A DNA stretch of 64,000 nucleotides from Cordylochernes scorpioides. Lineage: Eukaryota; Arthropoda; Arachnida; Pseudoscorpiones; Chernetidae. A program made the translations under genes and the position numbers. The notes below the pieces were generated by a model. The model saw only the letters and a program-made list of their open reading frames with translations. It searched no databases and was not told the DNA's origin. Where the stretch lies: assembly GCA_030710605.1 (NCBI GenBank), contig CP092876.1:65472115-65536114 (forward strand), read 5' to 3'. Shown here one piece after another: positions 42,201 to 51,957 of the stretch. Every line of letters starts with the position of its first letter. The first letter of the stretch is position 1.

Positions 42201-42714
42201 TAAACAGGAGGCGACCGGCTACACTCCGTTCTTTCTTGTCCACGCCCGCGAGGCCGAGACCTACATCGATGCCGTACTACCCTACCTACCAGATGAGATC
42301 TCTGACGACTACGTTGGGGAACTTGTGACCAGAGCTGAGGAAGCGCGTCAACTCTCTCGATCACGCCTTCTACAATCACAGGCGAAAGATCGTAGACTTT
42401 ACGACCAGAAACATACTCCAGTCTATTACCAGAAGGATGATCTTGTGTGGGTTTTTACTCCCATCCGAAAAGTAGGGCTCTCAGAAAAGCTACTGAAGAG
42501 ATACTTCGGTCCCTACAAGGTGACCAAGAAGCTTTCAGAAGTTACGTATGAAGTAGAGCCCGTGGACCCGTCTCCCCGATCACGGAAATCCAAGGATATC
42601 GTTCATGTCATTCGGATGAAGCCCTACCTGGACCCTGAAGAACAACATTCCATTCTGCTAGGGAACACAGGCCCTGATAGATTTCCTTCCAGAACAAGGG
42701 CTGAGACAAGCTAA
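39271..42714 (+). CDS. pol: Pol of the Gypsy element (PR-RT-RNaseH-IN)
   Basis: 1,147 residues from the first ATG; the open frame reaches back into gag, so a Gag-Pol fusion is likely. Aspartic protease VDSGADFSVIS with Asp14. RT with QMPFG-like VMPFGLCNAPATFERM and YLDD at 435-438. RNase H with TDASGHGIGAVL (Asp584). Integrase HHCC finger beginning His776 (HLGFARTYDKVKKRFYWPG, CRECQRRK). Integrase core D846, D906, E942 with 35 residues between the last two (GVDLLGRFP, ITDRGRNF, NGLTERFNK). The C-terminal GPY-type end reads RYFGPYKVTKKLSE. No premature stop; likely competent. Confidence 0.95.
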   Translation: MVGINGRKIKALVDSGADFSVISDKFRRELKTPLFKEPGPILKAANKNLIETLGKCVLNIEVNGLKISFEFVVMVECSHDIIFGWDFFKATEAVIDCGRNELHLGETSVLESREEENQRLFASDDFVIPPKSIKKISVINEEVCGVRDVLVSTSKDLLLRKEVLIPNSLVTFRHGRGSIWVANGASWPQLIPSGMNVCTMESYENGNICSLIESSDKLQETQLKSREWSQKINLTLDPGLSEIQRLQLVSCLDEFIDIFDFGSTSIKPTSTVKHKINTGDHSPIKQRPYRVAPSERRLIQDEVNKMIENHIVKPSESPWSSPVILVRKKDGTWRFCVDYRRLNKITKKDVYPLPRIDDALDSLAGSSYFSTMDLRSGYWQIEVDEKDREKTAFITPDGLYEFQVMPFGLCNAPATFERMIDSVLGSLKWNMCLCYLDDIVVYAPTFEEHLRRLQLVLSCIQKAGLSLNHKKCIFGSRRIKILGHLVDANGIHPDPDKVEAVSKFPRPRNISELRSFLGLCSYYRRFIENFADKARSLHDLLKTEKQFYWDAAQEKAFEVLKTALISEPVLGHFDEFADTHLHTDASGHGIGAVLLQIQGGKERPIAYASRSLTKAENNYSTTEKECLAVVWSISKFRPYLFGRPFTVVTDHHSLCWLVGQKDPSGRLARWALKLQEFDVTVIYKSGRKHKDADCLSRSPLENDPPSAVMSLTNVDIEQTKDPDLAKIIDNLNSGYTRKEFSIIDGILYKKNYSTTGRPWLMMIPKHLRSEVMADLHDAPTAGHLGFARTYDKVKKRFYWPGLYRTVRQYVSHCRECQRRKKLPRRPAGQLVSIPPVGKPFYKVGVDLLGRFPVSKDGNRWIIVCTDYMTRYAITKAIPDGGAIETAKFLVEDVILKHGAPREMITDRGRNFISQVIKEINALCGIVHRFTTAYHPQTNGLTERFNKTLGDMLSMYTGVEQKDWDQVLPYVTFAYNTAKQEATGYTPFFLVHAREAETYIDAVLPYLPDEISDDYVGELVTRAEEARQLSRSRLLQSQAKDRRLYDQKHTPVYYQKDDLVWVFTPIRKVGLSEKLLKRYFGPYKVTKKLSEVTYEVEPVDPSPRSRKSKDIVHVIRMKPYLDPEEQHSILLGNTGPDRFPSRTRAETS

Positions 42715-42735
42715 TCAGCGGGTCGCTGTTTTTTC

Positions 42736-42749
42736 TAAAGAGGGAGTAA
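42736..42749 (+). promoter_or_regulatory. Polypurine tract
   Basis: taaagagggagtaa lies directly before the 3' LTR and is the expected primer for plus-strand synthesis. Confidence 0.75.
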
Positions 42750-42973
42750 TGTCAAATAGCTCCATCCAGATGGGACAACTGTCAATCATCCCTGGACCCC
42801 GGGAGGGGGGAAGCTGATATGTAAATAAGGAAAACGGGACGGTGGCTAACGCCGTTCATTAGGATTAACTTTTAACTTGGGTAAGTTGTACAAAACTCTC
42901 TCTCCCTACAAATACCCCTTGTAATAAATTATTTATTCCCAAATTTGCCCTTGCTTTATTTATCTCCGCGACA
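42750..42973 (+). repeat. 3' LTR
   Basis: 224 bp, no difference from the 5' LTR found by eye. Confidence 0.95.
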
Positions 42974-42977
42974 ATAT

Positions 42978-43324
42978 TATAAAAACTCCTCATGTAGATT
43001 TAATTACAAGCCAGCAATAAGAGAGGAGAATCTGTATTAGAATGGTGTATTAATAAAAGATTTGTGTGTACTCTGAAAAAAACTTAGTTATAAAATAAAA
43101 TAGAATGCAAAATATTAGGTAATATGAAAAATTTTTATTTTTATCCATTTTTATAATACATATATACATAACAAATATATACCTTATTTGTTGTAGTCAT
43201 TGTTGGTTGAAGGTTGTATATACATTTTAAAAGAAAACATTGACACTCCAGACTTTAGAGGGGTCGCTATACAGTTTAACTGTATATATATAAACTATTT
43301 TGTAGTGTTATACAATATAATTAT
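42978..43324. other. Unassigned AT-rich stretch
   Basis: Includes the region downstream of the zinc-finger ORF (minus strand). No clear polyA signal or repeat. Confidence 0.35.
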
Positions 43325-44437
43325 TTAGGATTTCAAAATGTGTTCATCCCAGGCAAAATAATCCATAATTGGAATGTCCTCTCCATTACATTGCCCAGCA
43401 TTAAATTGTTCCTGCTCGGGAATTTGTTGGGTCTCTCCTGGTAAATAGGGGATTCTATCAGAAGGGTTTTCCCATTGGTTTATGTTGGGATTGTTATAGT
43501 TACCAGGAGTTTGGGGAACCTCTCCTGGGTTATTTCTCTTGTAAGACATGTTTCCATCGTCGTTATCATAAAATTCAGTATTCATCTGAGGATGATTTTT
43601 CGAATTTGAAAGGTTCTCTACATTATTATGTCCAGCATTGAATTGTTCTTGATAGGGCATTTCATGAGTCTCTTCTGGTAAATAAGGGTTTTCATCAGAA
43701 GGGTTTTCCCATTGGTTAATGTTGGGATCGTTACCAGGAGTTTGGGGGACCTCTCCTGGGTTATTTCTCATATAATACAAGATTCCATCATCGTCTTCAT
43801 AGAAATTGAAATTATTATGATCTTCCACTGGATTTTGGGTTGAATCAAGTCCCGTGGGGGGCAAAACAGAAATTTGGTCTGAATGATGTCTAATGATATG
43901 TTGGTCCAGATTTTGTTTGGTGGATTTAGAATCACCACAAAATCGACAAGGGAATTTTCTTACATTTAAATGTTTTGTCCTCATATGGATTTCTGAATTC
44001 TGTTTGGTACTTTGTGTTTTACCACAAATTTGACATTGAAAACCCTTTATCTTTTGATGTTTACCACTGATATGTCTTATCACATTTGCTTTCAGTTTGG
44101 AATTATAGCCGCAGATTTTACATCTATGACAAATTTTCCCTTGATTACGAAACACTTCCATTAGGTGTTGGTTTTCAGGGGTTTGAGTTGGTGGCCTTCC
44201 TGCTTTATTTTTTATTAAAGTTTTATTAGCCATCTTAGGAATATTATGGCTTGATGGTCTAATGTTGATGGTGATTGGTAGATTTCCATTTCGAGGCCCA
44301 CCGTTTATGTAATGTCCAATTTCTGGGTTCCAATGAACTTGTTCTCTAACTTGGCAACACCTGAGGTGACAATGGTATCTTTTAATATCGTTAGTCGTAA
44401 ACAAACAACTTGTACATATGTAGTTGGGTGATGCCAT
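43325..44437 (-). CDS. C2H2 zinc-finger protein, 370 residues, single exon
   Basis: Intact minus-strand frame from ATG at 44437. Probable nuclear DNA-binding protein. N-terminal half-finger CTSCLFTTND (residues 8-27), an AT-hook-like AGRPP at 79-83, then three fingers: C106-C109/H122-H127, C135-C138/H151-H156 and C164-C167/H180-H184. The C-terminal half holds two acidic Asn/Pro-rich repeats about 75 residues apart (NNPGEVPQTPGN, NINQWENPSD, YLP-E-T, EQFNAG at 225-270 and 302-348). No intron seen. It could be a real small gene or the accessory protein of a mobile element; no TIRs were found. Uninterrupted length and internal duplication argue for recent constraint. Confidence 0.65.
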   Translation of the reverse strand: MASPNYICTSCLFTTNDIKRYHCHLRCCQVREQVHWNPEIGHYINGGPRNGNLPITINIRPSSHNIPKMANKTLIKNKAGRPPTQTPENQHLMEVFRNQGKICHRCKICGYNSKLKANVIRHISGKHQKIKGFQCQICGKTQSTKQNSEIHMRTKHLNVRKFPCRFCGDSKSTKQNLDQHIIRHHSDQISVLPPTGLDSTQNPVEDHNNFNFYEDDDGILYYMRNNPGEVPQTPGNDPNINQWENPSDENPYLPEETHEMPYQEQFNAGHNNVENLSNSKNHPQMNTEFYDNDDGNMSYKRNNPGEVPQTPGNYNNPNINQWENPSDRIPYLPGETQQIPEQEQFNAGQCNGEDIPIMDYFAWDEHILKS

Positions 44438-44750
44438 TTCTAATATTGGTGGAATAAATGAGAATATAAATTAAATATTTGAATGATTTTGATATTTGAA
44501 ACTGAGAATAGAGAAATAGAGAGGGAGTGATAAAAAAAATGAATTTAATTATAATCAAAATAATGAATACGTGAATCTGTTTTAAAATCTGTTTTTTTTT
44601 TTTTTTTTTTTTTTTAATTGAAATCTGTTTTAAAAAAATAATAAATACTATATAAATAATAAAAACATTCGTACTTTAAATTCTTTTTCCTTTTAGTAAA
44701 TTTTAATAATAACTTTTTATAATGAATATTTATATATTTATTAATATTAA
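44438..44750. other. Upstream of the zinc-finger ORF, low complexity
   Basis: AT-rich with a run of about 25 T at 44591-44616. No promoter element can be assigned with confidence. Confidence 0.35.
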
Positions 44751-44754
44751 TATA

Positions 44755-44934
44755 GTCACGACCGTCTTTCCTCATTCCTCATCGGCCGGCCGCCTCTGTC
44801 ACGGATGCGCGCGCACAGGGAGGTCACGAACTCGCCGGCTCCCTCGAGCCGGATTTGAACCAGCGACCTGAGGATCACCGTTGTAACATCTACAGTCGGG
44901 TAAAACACGGGCGTTGCCCGGGTCATTTGGCTAG
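44755..44934 (+). mobile_element. Helitron 3' end with antisense tRNA-like block
   Basis: Ends with hairpin cacgggcgttgcccgggt then catttggCTAG at 44931-44934 and T. Just upstream, the minus strand has a B-box-like GGTTCAAATCC (about 44852-44862) followed by an acceptor-like run; the full tRNA fold is not evident. 5' end not located. Confidence 0.5.
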
Positions 44935-44937
44935 TTA

Positions 44938-45473
44938 TTATACAAAAGTCGCGCACTATTTGAAAAATTTATAACTCCGCGAATATTTGCGCTAGAGCAA
45001 TGCGGTAAACACCATTGTGTTCAGGATGCAATGGGATTTTTTATGGCAAATTATGAAAAATTCGAAATTGATTTTAGTTACAATTTTATTCGCCAGATGG
45101 CGCTCTACCAGAATCAGAGATTCAGCGGCCAAATTGTTTGATAAATTGAAAAATATAACTGATTGACACGTATTTTTCCTTTTTGAATACCAGGAAAGAA
45201 CCCTAATAATATCAAATAACAAATTAATAAAACACAACTTCGCCAAAAGTATGAAGAATTGGTTAACGATTTTCAAATACAATCAGAGATATGTAAAATA
45301 GGTAAATGCAAATTAAAACATGTAGCAAAAAGAAAATCGACATTTCAGATACGGTTTGTTTTCGAATATAATAAATTTCTAATATTTTTAATTCAACTCT
45401 CACTCAGTATCGATTATATTTATTTTAATTCATTTGAAAAATATCTATCTATCTCTGATAATTTATTTTACTC
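44938..45473 (+). repeat. M400 repeat, copy 2 plus shared flank
   Basis: Inverted relative to copy 1; starts within the terminal block (caaaagtcgcgcactattt). After aaacatgtagcaaaaag it continues with the same non-M400 flank found at 26600-26760 (complement of gatactgagagagagttgaa), so the similarity runs on into LINE-A. Confidence 0.65.
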
Positions 45474-46285
45474 CGGAATGCCGTTGTTGTTGTTGTCGTG
45501 TCCAATAAAGAGCCTCAGATGTATCCATGCATCTCCATCACAGCAGCAGCAATGTCCACTATCTTGGGTGTGTAAAGCTGCTGCTCAGGGTCTATGTCAA
45601 ATTTCTGCAAGGCTGCGGCCATTGCTGGCTATGAGAATATGTGGGTAGGTGTATGTTCCACACCAGGACAATTGTTGCATGCCCTATAGGTTATTGTGCC
45701 ATCTGGATGTATTGTCATTCCTTTATAGTGTTTTGTTCTAAGTCTTGTTATAGTTTTTGTCATTTTTCTCTCAGAGTTTATTTCGCATTTTGATCTTTTC
45801 TTTTTTTTTTTGTTTAATAATATTGTATTTTGACAAAGAATCCGCGTCAAATAATGACATTTGTTCTTTCCTTTGGCTCAACTTTCTCGCTTCCTTCGCC
45901 AATTCGAATGCCATTTCATTACCCCTGATCCCAGCATGGGCAGGGATTCAATGTAGAATGTAGTTATTCTCCAATGGTTCCAGTTGGGTAAGTAACGAGT
46001 GTATTTTCTGTGTGAATTTAGTATTGCCCCCTTCTGAATTGCTTCTAGAGCGGATATGGATTCGCTGTATATTAAAATCCTTCTGCTTGATGCAGGGATG
46101 GTTGGTTAAGGCATACATCAAGGGCTTTCAGATAGCTGTCAGTTCACAAGTGAAGTTTGACGAAATCTGTCCTGCTCCTTCTTTGATTTTGATGTTTGTT
46201 CCATCTTGCAGTATTATGTTAATTCCGGCCCCTCCATTTCTTGAGGTAAGGTCTGAGAATCCATCTGTAAATGCTGTTAAAGAGC
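45474..46285 (-). pseudogene. LINE-A 3' end with RNase H, minus strand
   Basis: Begins at the ACA-rich tail (gttgttgttgttgtcgtgtcc on plus) and reads back through the zinc-binding tail and RNase H (TAFTDGFSDL, GGAGINIIL, NFTCELTA) to about 46285, where LINE-B starts. Decayed. Possibly the 3' part of the same LINE-A copy that resumes at 51958. Confidence 0.75.
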
Positions 46286-49200
46286 GTGGCCTAGCATTTT
46301 TAATCAAGAATTTGTACTATAAGGACATAGCCGTTAATATTCCAAACACATTAGACCTCGAAGCCCAAGGTATCAAATTCTACCTCAATCAAACCTAAAC
46401 CATCAACATATACAATATGTTTCACCCTCCAAACAAAACATTTATTGACGATGGAACAATGGCTCAATTTCTTACAGACAACACTATTATTGTAGGTGAC
46501 CTTAATGCCAAACATCAACTATGGGGATGTTCTACGCCAAACCCAAGAGGCAAAATACTATCAAACATATTTGACGACAATGCCTTCATGTGCTTAAATG
46601 ATGGGAATCCTACCCATCATTCCTACAAGCTATAATACTGCACAATCCCTTGATATAAGTTTTTACTATCCTAACATTTTCAACAAATGCAAATAGCAAA
46701 TATTAAAAAGTTTTGGAAGTGATCATTTGCCTAATTTGATAGAAATTAGCACCAAGACCAAAACTAGCTCAATTAAGAAAAATTCTGGAACTTCAAAAAG
46801 GCTAATTTGATATCTTTCGAAAACACCATTATTAAAGCAGCCAACGTTTCAATACCAAGAGGTAATATTAAGAAATGTATTCCAAATTATACACACCAGG
46901 CAAAAAAATTCAAACACTTATAACTAAAATAAATGAACTACCAAAAAGTGCACCCAAAACCAAAAATATTGTAGAGCTGAACTGAACATTGTATTTGCAA
47001 AAATAAAAAAAGATTATACGTAAATGTGAAAAGGAAAAATTGGAAACAAACTTGTGAAAACCTGAACCCAAGAAACCCAAATGCAAAACTTTGAAATTAG
47101 GCAAAACAAATTGACAGAGTCCAGCCACAAACTGAAAACACAAATATGATTAAGAATACAGATGGTACACCAGCAACTAATGACAAAATTGCTGCCAATC
47201 TTTTAGGTAATTCATATCAAATAAGTAGTAAAATCAAGGTTGAAAAAAGGCCCGAAAGATTATTCATGACTGTAAAAATGTCACCAGCACTCATAATATT
47301 TTCCATGAAAAAAATCAATATGAAAGAGCTAGCTTATGCATTAGAAAACACTGACCTAAACAAGACTCCTGGGCCAGAAGGAATCCATGGCCGAATGATA
47401 TCAAACTTGGGCAAAATTGGCAAAGAAAGACTTCTTAATATTTTCAATAACTCTTGGAAAACTGGAAAATTGCCTCAAGACTGTAAAAATGCAACAATAA
47501 TTCCCATTAAAAAACTTGAAAAATCTGCTGATGACCCAAAATACTACCGACCTATCTCCCTAACATATATTTGCTGCAAATTAATGGAAAATATTATACT
47601 CAGACGACTCACCTACCACCCCGACACAATAAATCTCTTACCAGAAGAACCATAGGGATTTAGGAAAAGACATGGGACAATAGACCAACTCTTATTTTTC
47701 ACACAAAAGCTAAAAGATGCACAAAGCAAAAAACCAACTGACCACACCATAGCTGCTTTTTAGACCTTACACAAGCTTTTGATAAGGTATGGAAAAACAA
47801 GTTAATTACAAAATTATACAAACATTTCAAAATTGATGGAAAAGCTATCACTTGGATAAATGATTTCCTTAAAAATAGATACATCAGGGTCAAATATAAT
47901 GGAACTCTATCTAAAACCTTCAAATTGTACCAAGGATTACCACAAGGATCAGTCCTTAGCCCAACTCTCTTCACCCTATTTATTGGAGGCATAGAAGAAA
48001 AAAATTCACATAAAACCAATATTGGACTTTACGCTGATGACATTATTCTATAGAGCAGCAGCACTAACGGGAAAAAGCTGAAAGGGATTTGAACAAGACT
48101 CTTCTCCACATAGAAAAAATTGCTAATAAACATAAATTAGAATTTAACCCCCAAAAATCTGAAACCTGTCTTTTTACTACCGATAAGAAACTATACAAAA
48201 TAAGACCAAAAATTATTCTGAAAGAACAACAATTACAATATAATAAACTTCCTAAATATATTGGCTACACCCTGGATCCAGAAATTAACTCCAGTAAACA
48301 TATTGAATAAGTTATTAGAAAAGGAAGAGACCGACTAAAAATTCTGAAATATATTTCAGGAAGAGAGTGGGGAGCCGATGCAACCACTCTAAAATTAACT
48401 TACACATCTCTAATTAGACCTATCCTTGAATATAGATATCAAATCTATGGTACAGCATCTGAAACAAAACTAAAATCACTGGAAAGGATACAACTAAGCG
48501 CAGCTAGAATTATTACAGATCTTCGAAATACCTGCTCTAATGATATTGTACTTTACGAGGCAGACATTATGCCCTTAAAGAATAGAATAAGCTACAATCT
48601 GCCAAAATATATAAACAAAATCAAGAGTTATGGAAACAAACACAGAACCTTCAATTACATACTTAATTGGGAACTCAATATAAGACTCAAAAACGAAGGC
48701 CCTCTCCACCTGGCCAAAAGAAATGGATTTTTAAAATATAAAGTGGAAAAATATTATTTAGCTGAAAAAATATATCCATGCGAACCACTAACAAAATGTT
48801 ATTTTTAATGCCACTTTAAATGAACCCACCAACAGACAATACCAAAATCCAGAATACTTAAAACAATTATCATTAGAAATAATTAATAAAATTCCTAAAA
48901 ATGCAATAACTATCTATACCGATGGTAGCAGAGACGAGTTGGGACACACAGGCAGTGGCTCTCTCATTAAAACCACAAATGGCAATGAGAAAATAAACAG
49001 AAGAAACCCAGAATTCTGCTCAGTCTTCAGATCAGAACTTATAGCCATCTATGAAGTCTTAAAATCCATCAGTAACATTAAACATCACGATATATGGATT
49101 CTTACTGATAGTAGAAGTGCATATAAAACACTTGAGTCACACAGATGAACTTAGAGACAAAGTAAGAAGGAACATAATTGGTTATCTCCAAAAATTTTCA

Positions 49201-49600
49201 ATACCTCAAAAATTCACCTTCAATGGATACCCTTTAATGTTAGCATTGAAGGCAATGAAGCTGCTGATGCGCTAGCAAAAAAAGGCACAAAAGAACCCTT
49301 GCTACAGAAAAATAAACTTACTTTTAAAGAAATAGAAACGGTAGCCAAAATAAACAAGAACTGGAGGATCCCACCTAAGCACAGTTGGTATACCCTAGAA
49401 GCAGATGGCCACCCAGACCTTTCGGTCCACAAGCCGGCATGCGAAGCATGCCCTTCGCTGCTATTCTGTTCAACTCATAAGCCAAGTAACGGCATCCAAG
49501 CTAGTGCTTGGACATTGTACCTGGAAACACCACCTCCCAGACAACGTGTCTGGAAGGATTTCTATACCAGTGGCCTTTAATCACAGCAAAATAGGAAACT
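46286..49600 (+). pseudogene. LINE-B (Jockey-like with RNase H), decayed
   Basis: 5'-truncated non-LTR element. Endonuclease end: RGLAFLIKNLYYKDIAV and TIIVGDLNAKHQLWGC (46417-46635). RT: LNKTPGPEGIHGRMI, YRPISLTYICCKLMEN, LDLTQAFDKVWKNKL, LYQGLPQGSVLSPTLF, IGLYADDIIL (to 48060), then a C-terminal region with LIRPILEY. RNase H: ITIYTDGSRDELG, FRSELIAIYEVL, LTDSRSAYKTLE, IEGNEAADALAKKG (48905-49300). Several stops and frameshifts. The end near 49600 abuts LINE-C. It sits inside LINE-A sequence. Confidence 0.85.
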
Positions 49601-49604
49601 ATCT

Positions 49605-51957
49605 ACTGTGTCCAGCAGGGACCGCGGGGAAGCAGCCCCCGGTCGACTCTGTTCACTCACAGCTGAGGAAAAGATCAGCTGCCACGTCGTGGGCTTTCTC
49701 AAGAAGCTTGCTGTGATTTCTCAGCAGCTTACTCTCGATCGCGCCCCTCGCCCTCCTTCTCTCTTCCTGCACACCCACTACCCTTGGACAATCCAAGACG
49801 TAGTGGCGTGCATTCACATCCCTTTCTCCATAGACGCAATCGGGGTTTCTCCTAATTTTAAATCTGTGGAGACTTGGGGAAGAGCCCATGTCCCGAAATA
49901 CCCTAATGAGTTTGTGGGACATTACCTTACAGAGGTACTTGGGTGTTGTTACCCCATTGAATACCTCTCTCCCCTTCACACTGTTCCTCCATCTGTCCAA
50001 CCATAAGTCCTGGACGTGCCCCCTGATCCTTCTATAAACTTCTTTCTTGGTCACTGGGGTCCTCAGTTATCTACCTCTTAAGCATCCTGCCTTAGCGATC
50101 CTGTCTGCGAACTCATTACCTTCGATGAGGCTGTGTCTCCTAAACCAAGGGAGCTCCGGAGCCCGTGTCATCATCTCCAGCTCCTGGATTATTTGATGCG
50201 CGAGTTGCCCTTTCTCCAGATTGATGGCGACGAGGGCCGAAATACAATCTGAATAGAGGCGGTCCGGGCTGAAGTTCTTCACGGCACACACTCTGAGGGC
50301 TACCCTGATCGCAACCAGCTCGGCTGAAAAGACCAATTCGTCCACTCTGAGTGTTAAACTTTCTTGGAAGATCAGCACTCCATTAGTGAATATCTCTACC
50401 CCAGCTCCAGTATTGGTTCCAGACTTACTACATTAGTGAAAACCTCCGTGCCAATCCCTGTCGGCCCTCCAGGACTCCAATTCCACTTTTGCAACCACTG
50501 CGGAGGCTTCCTTGGATCCCTCTTCGATTCCAGGGCCCCCGCTTCAAGTCCCAGGGCATCTTCCCTGTTCACCCAGATCTTCTGTCTGATGGTCTCCTCC
50601 TCTAGTTTCAATCCCAGGGGAATAAGCCCAGCGAGGACCAAAAAGGCCTCACTGCTGGTAGTGCGATATCCCCCTGTGATTCTGAGTGCCGCTGTCCTCT
50701 GCACTCTCTCTAGAGTTGTTGCCACCTTCTGATCCCTGTTTCGGCGCCACCAAGCCCCGGAAGCATATAGCAAGATTGGCTCGACACAGGAGGGGCAGAG
50801 GTTCCTAAAAATAGTACCCTCCTCCCCCCCTGTTGAGAGCCAACCAGGACAGGCCTGCACAACGCCTTCCTGCCTCTCGCCACCATCTCCTCCGCCTGGT
50901 ATTGCCACCCCGTCTTGTCATCAATGACTACCCCCAGGATGGTCATCCTATTGACCAACGCTACCCTCCGTCCTTCCATCCGGATAGCCGGCTTGTGTTC
51001 CCATTTGATCCCTTTCCTTTTTGTTCTTATGTCCCTAGGCTTAAAGCTGAGGGCTTTAGTTTTGGAGACATTGAACTTAAGGCCAGAGTCATGGGCCCAG
51101 ATCGAGAGAATTTGGAGAGAACACACTTCTCAGCCTTCGCTCTCGAAGCAGCCTCAATGATGAGGAACTGGTCGTCAGCATAGAGAAGCAGCCTGGCTCC
51201 CTCAGGGAGCTCCTCCTGGAAAACGGTGTTTACCAGGATATTCCACAGAATAGGTCCGCAGCAGGACCCCTGGGGACAACCCCTAGCACAGTTTCTTTCC
51301 AACTTCCGCCCACCAAAACTGAGGCTAATCCGTCTATCCCTCAGGAAGTCACGAACCAAGCTGCACAAATTATCAGGACAACCCATGTCCATCAAATTTC
51401 TCATCAGCTTGTTCCAGCTCATGGAGTTGAACGCGCCATCAATGTCCAGGGCCACGAAAAGAACCCAAGCACCCTTATTTAAGCCCATCTCAATTACCTC
51501 TAACACCTCGTTCAGAGCTGTGGTTGTGGACTTCCCTTCCCTAAAACCATGTTGGAAAGAGGAAAGGAGCTCATTACTCTCTAGCCAGTGCTTCAGTCGC
51601 TGAGCTAGTAGGCTATCCAGGACCTTACCTAGACATACTAGTAAAGAAAGCATACGATAATCATATAAACCAGACTTTTCGAGATGCACTACTCGGGCAA
51701 CCTTCCATGCCTCAGGAAATGTACCAGTGTCCAGGCACCTATTGAATAACCTGGAAAGAAGCGATGGGTGCCTCCTTATCAGGGCTTTCACGACCGTGTT
51801 ATCGATCCCTTCGGGACCAGGAGATTTCCTTTTCCCGAACTTGAAAGCCGTCAGTTTCACCTCATTCTCCGAAAAGGGCGGATCTACCAAACCACAAGTG
51901 GTCAGAGAGATCTCGTCCTCTGGTTCCTCGTTTCCGAAGTGCCGATCCAAGTTTTTT
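49605..51957 (-). pseudogene. LINE-C (I/R1-like with RNase H), decayed
   Basis: The minus strand, from its RT onward, is in three or four frames. RT (51950-51027): KRKSPGPEGIDNTVVKAL, FQHGFREGKSTTTAL, VALDIDGAFNSMSWNKLM, RGCPQGSCCGPILWNILV, LLYADDQFLI. RT C-terminus near 50900-50400: LYASGAWWRRNRDQK. RNase H (50378-50067): FSAELVAIRVALR, LYSDCISALVAI, IEGNEFADRIAKAG. CCHC-like tail (50054-49653): CVYGERDVNARHYVLDC. GC-richer and less decayed than LINE-A and LINE-B, so probably younger. The endonuclease is absent (5'-truncated). Confidence 0.85.

Larger units (their letters stand above)
37706..42973 (+). mobile_element. Complete Ty3/Gypsy LTR retrotransposon, 5.27 kb
   Basis: Two 224-bp LTRs that look identical by eye enclose Gag and Pol frames without stops. 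Flanking atat at 37702-37705 and 42974-42977 is the target duplication. Identical LTRs imply a recent insertion. All domains needed for mobility are present (protease, RT, RNase H, integrase), so it could be autonomous. No envelope gene is present. Confidence 0.95.
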
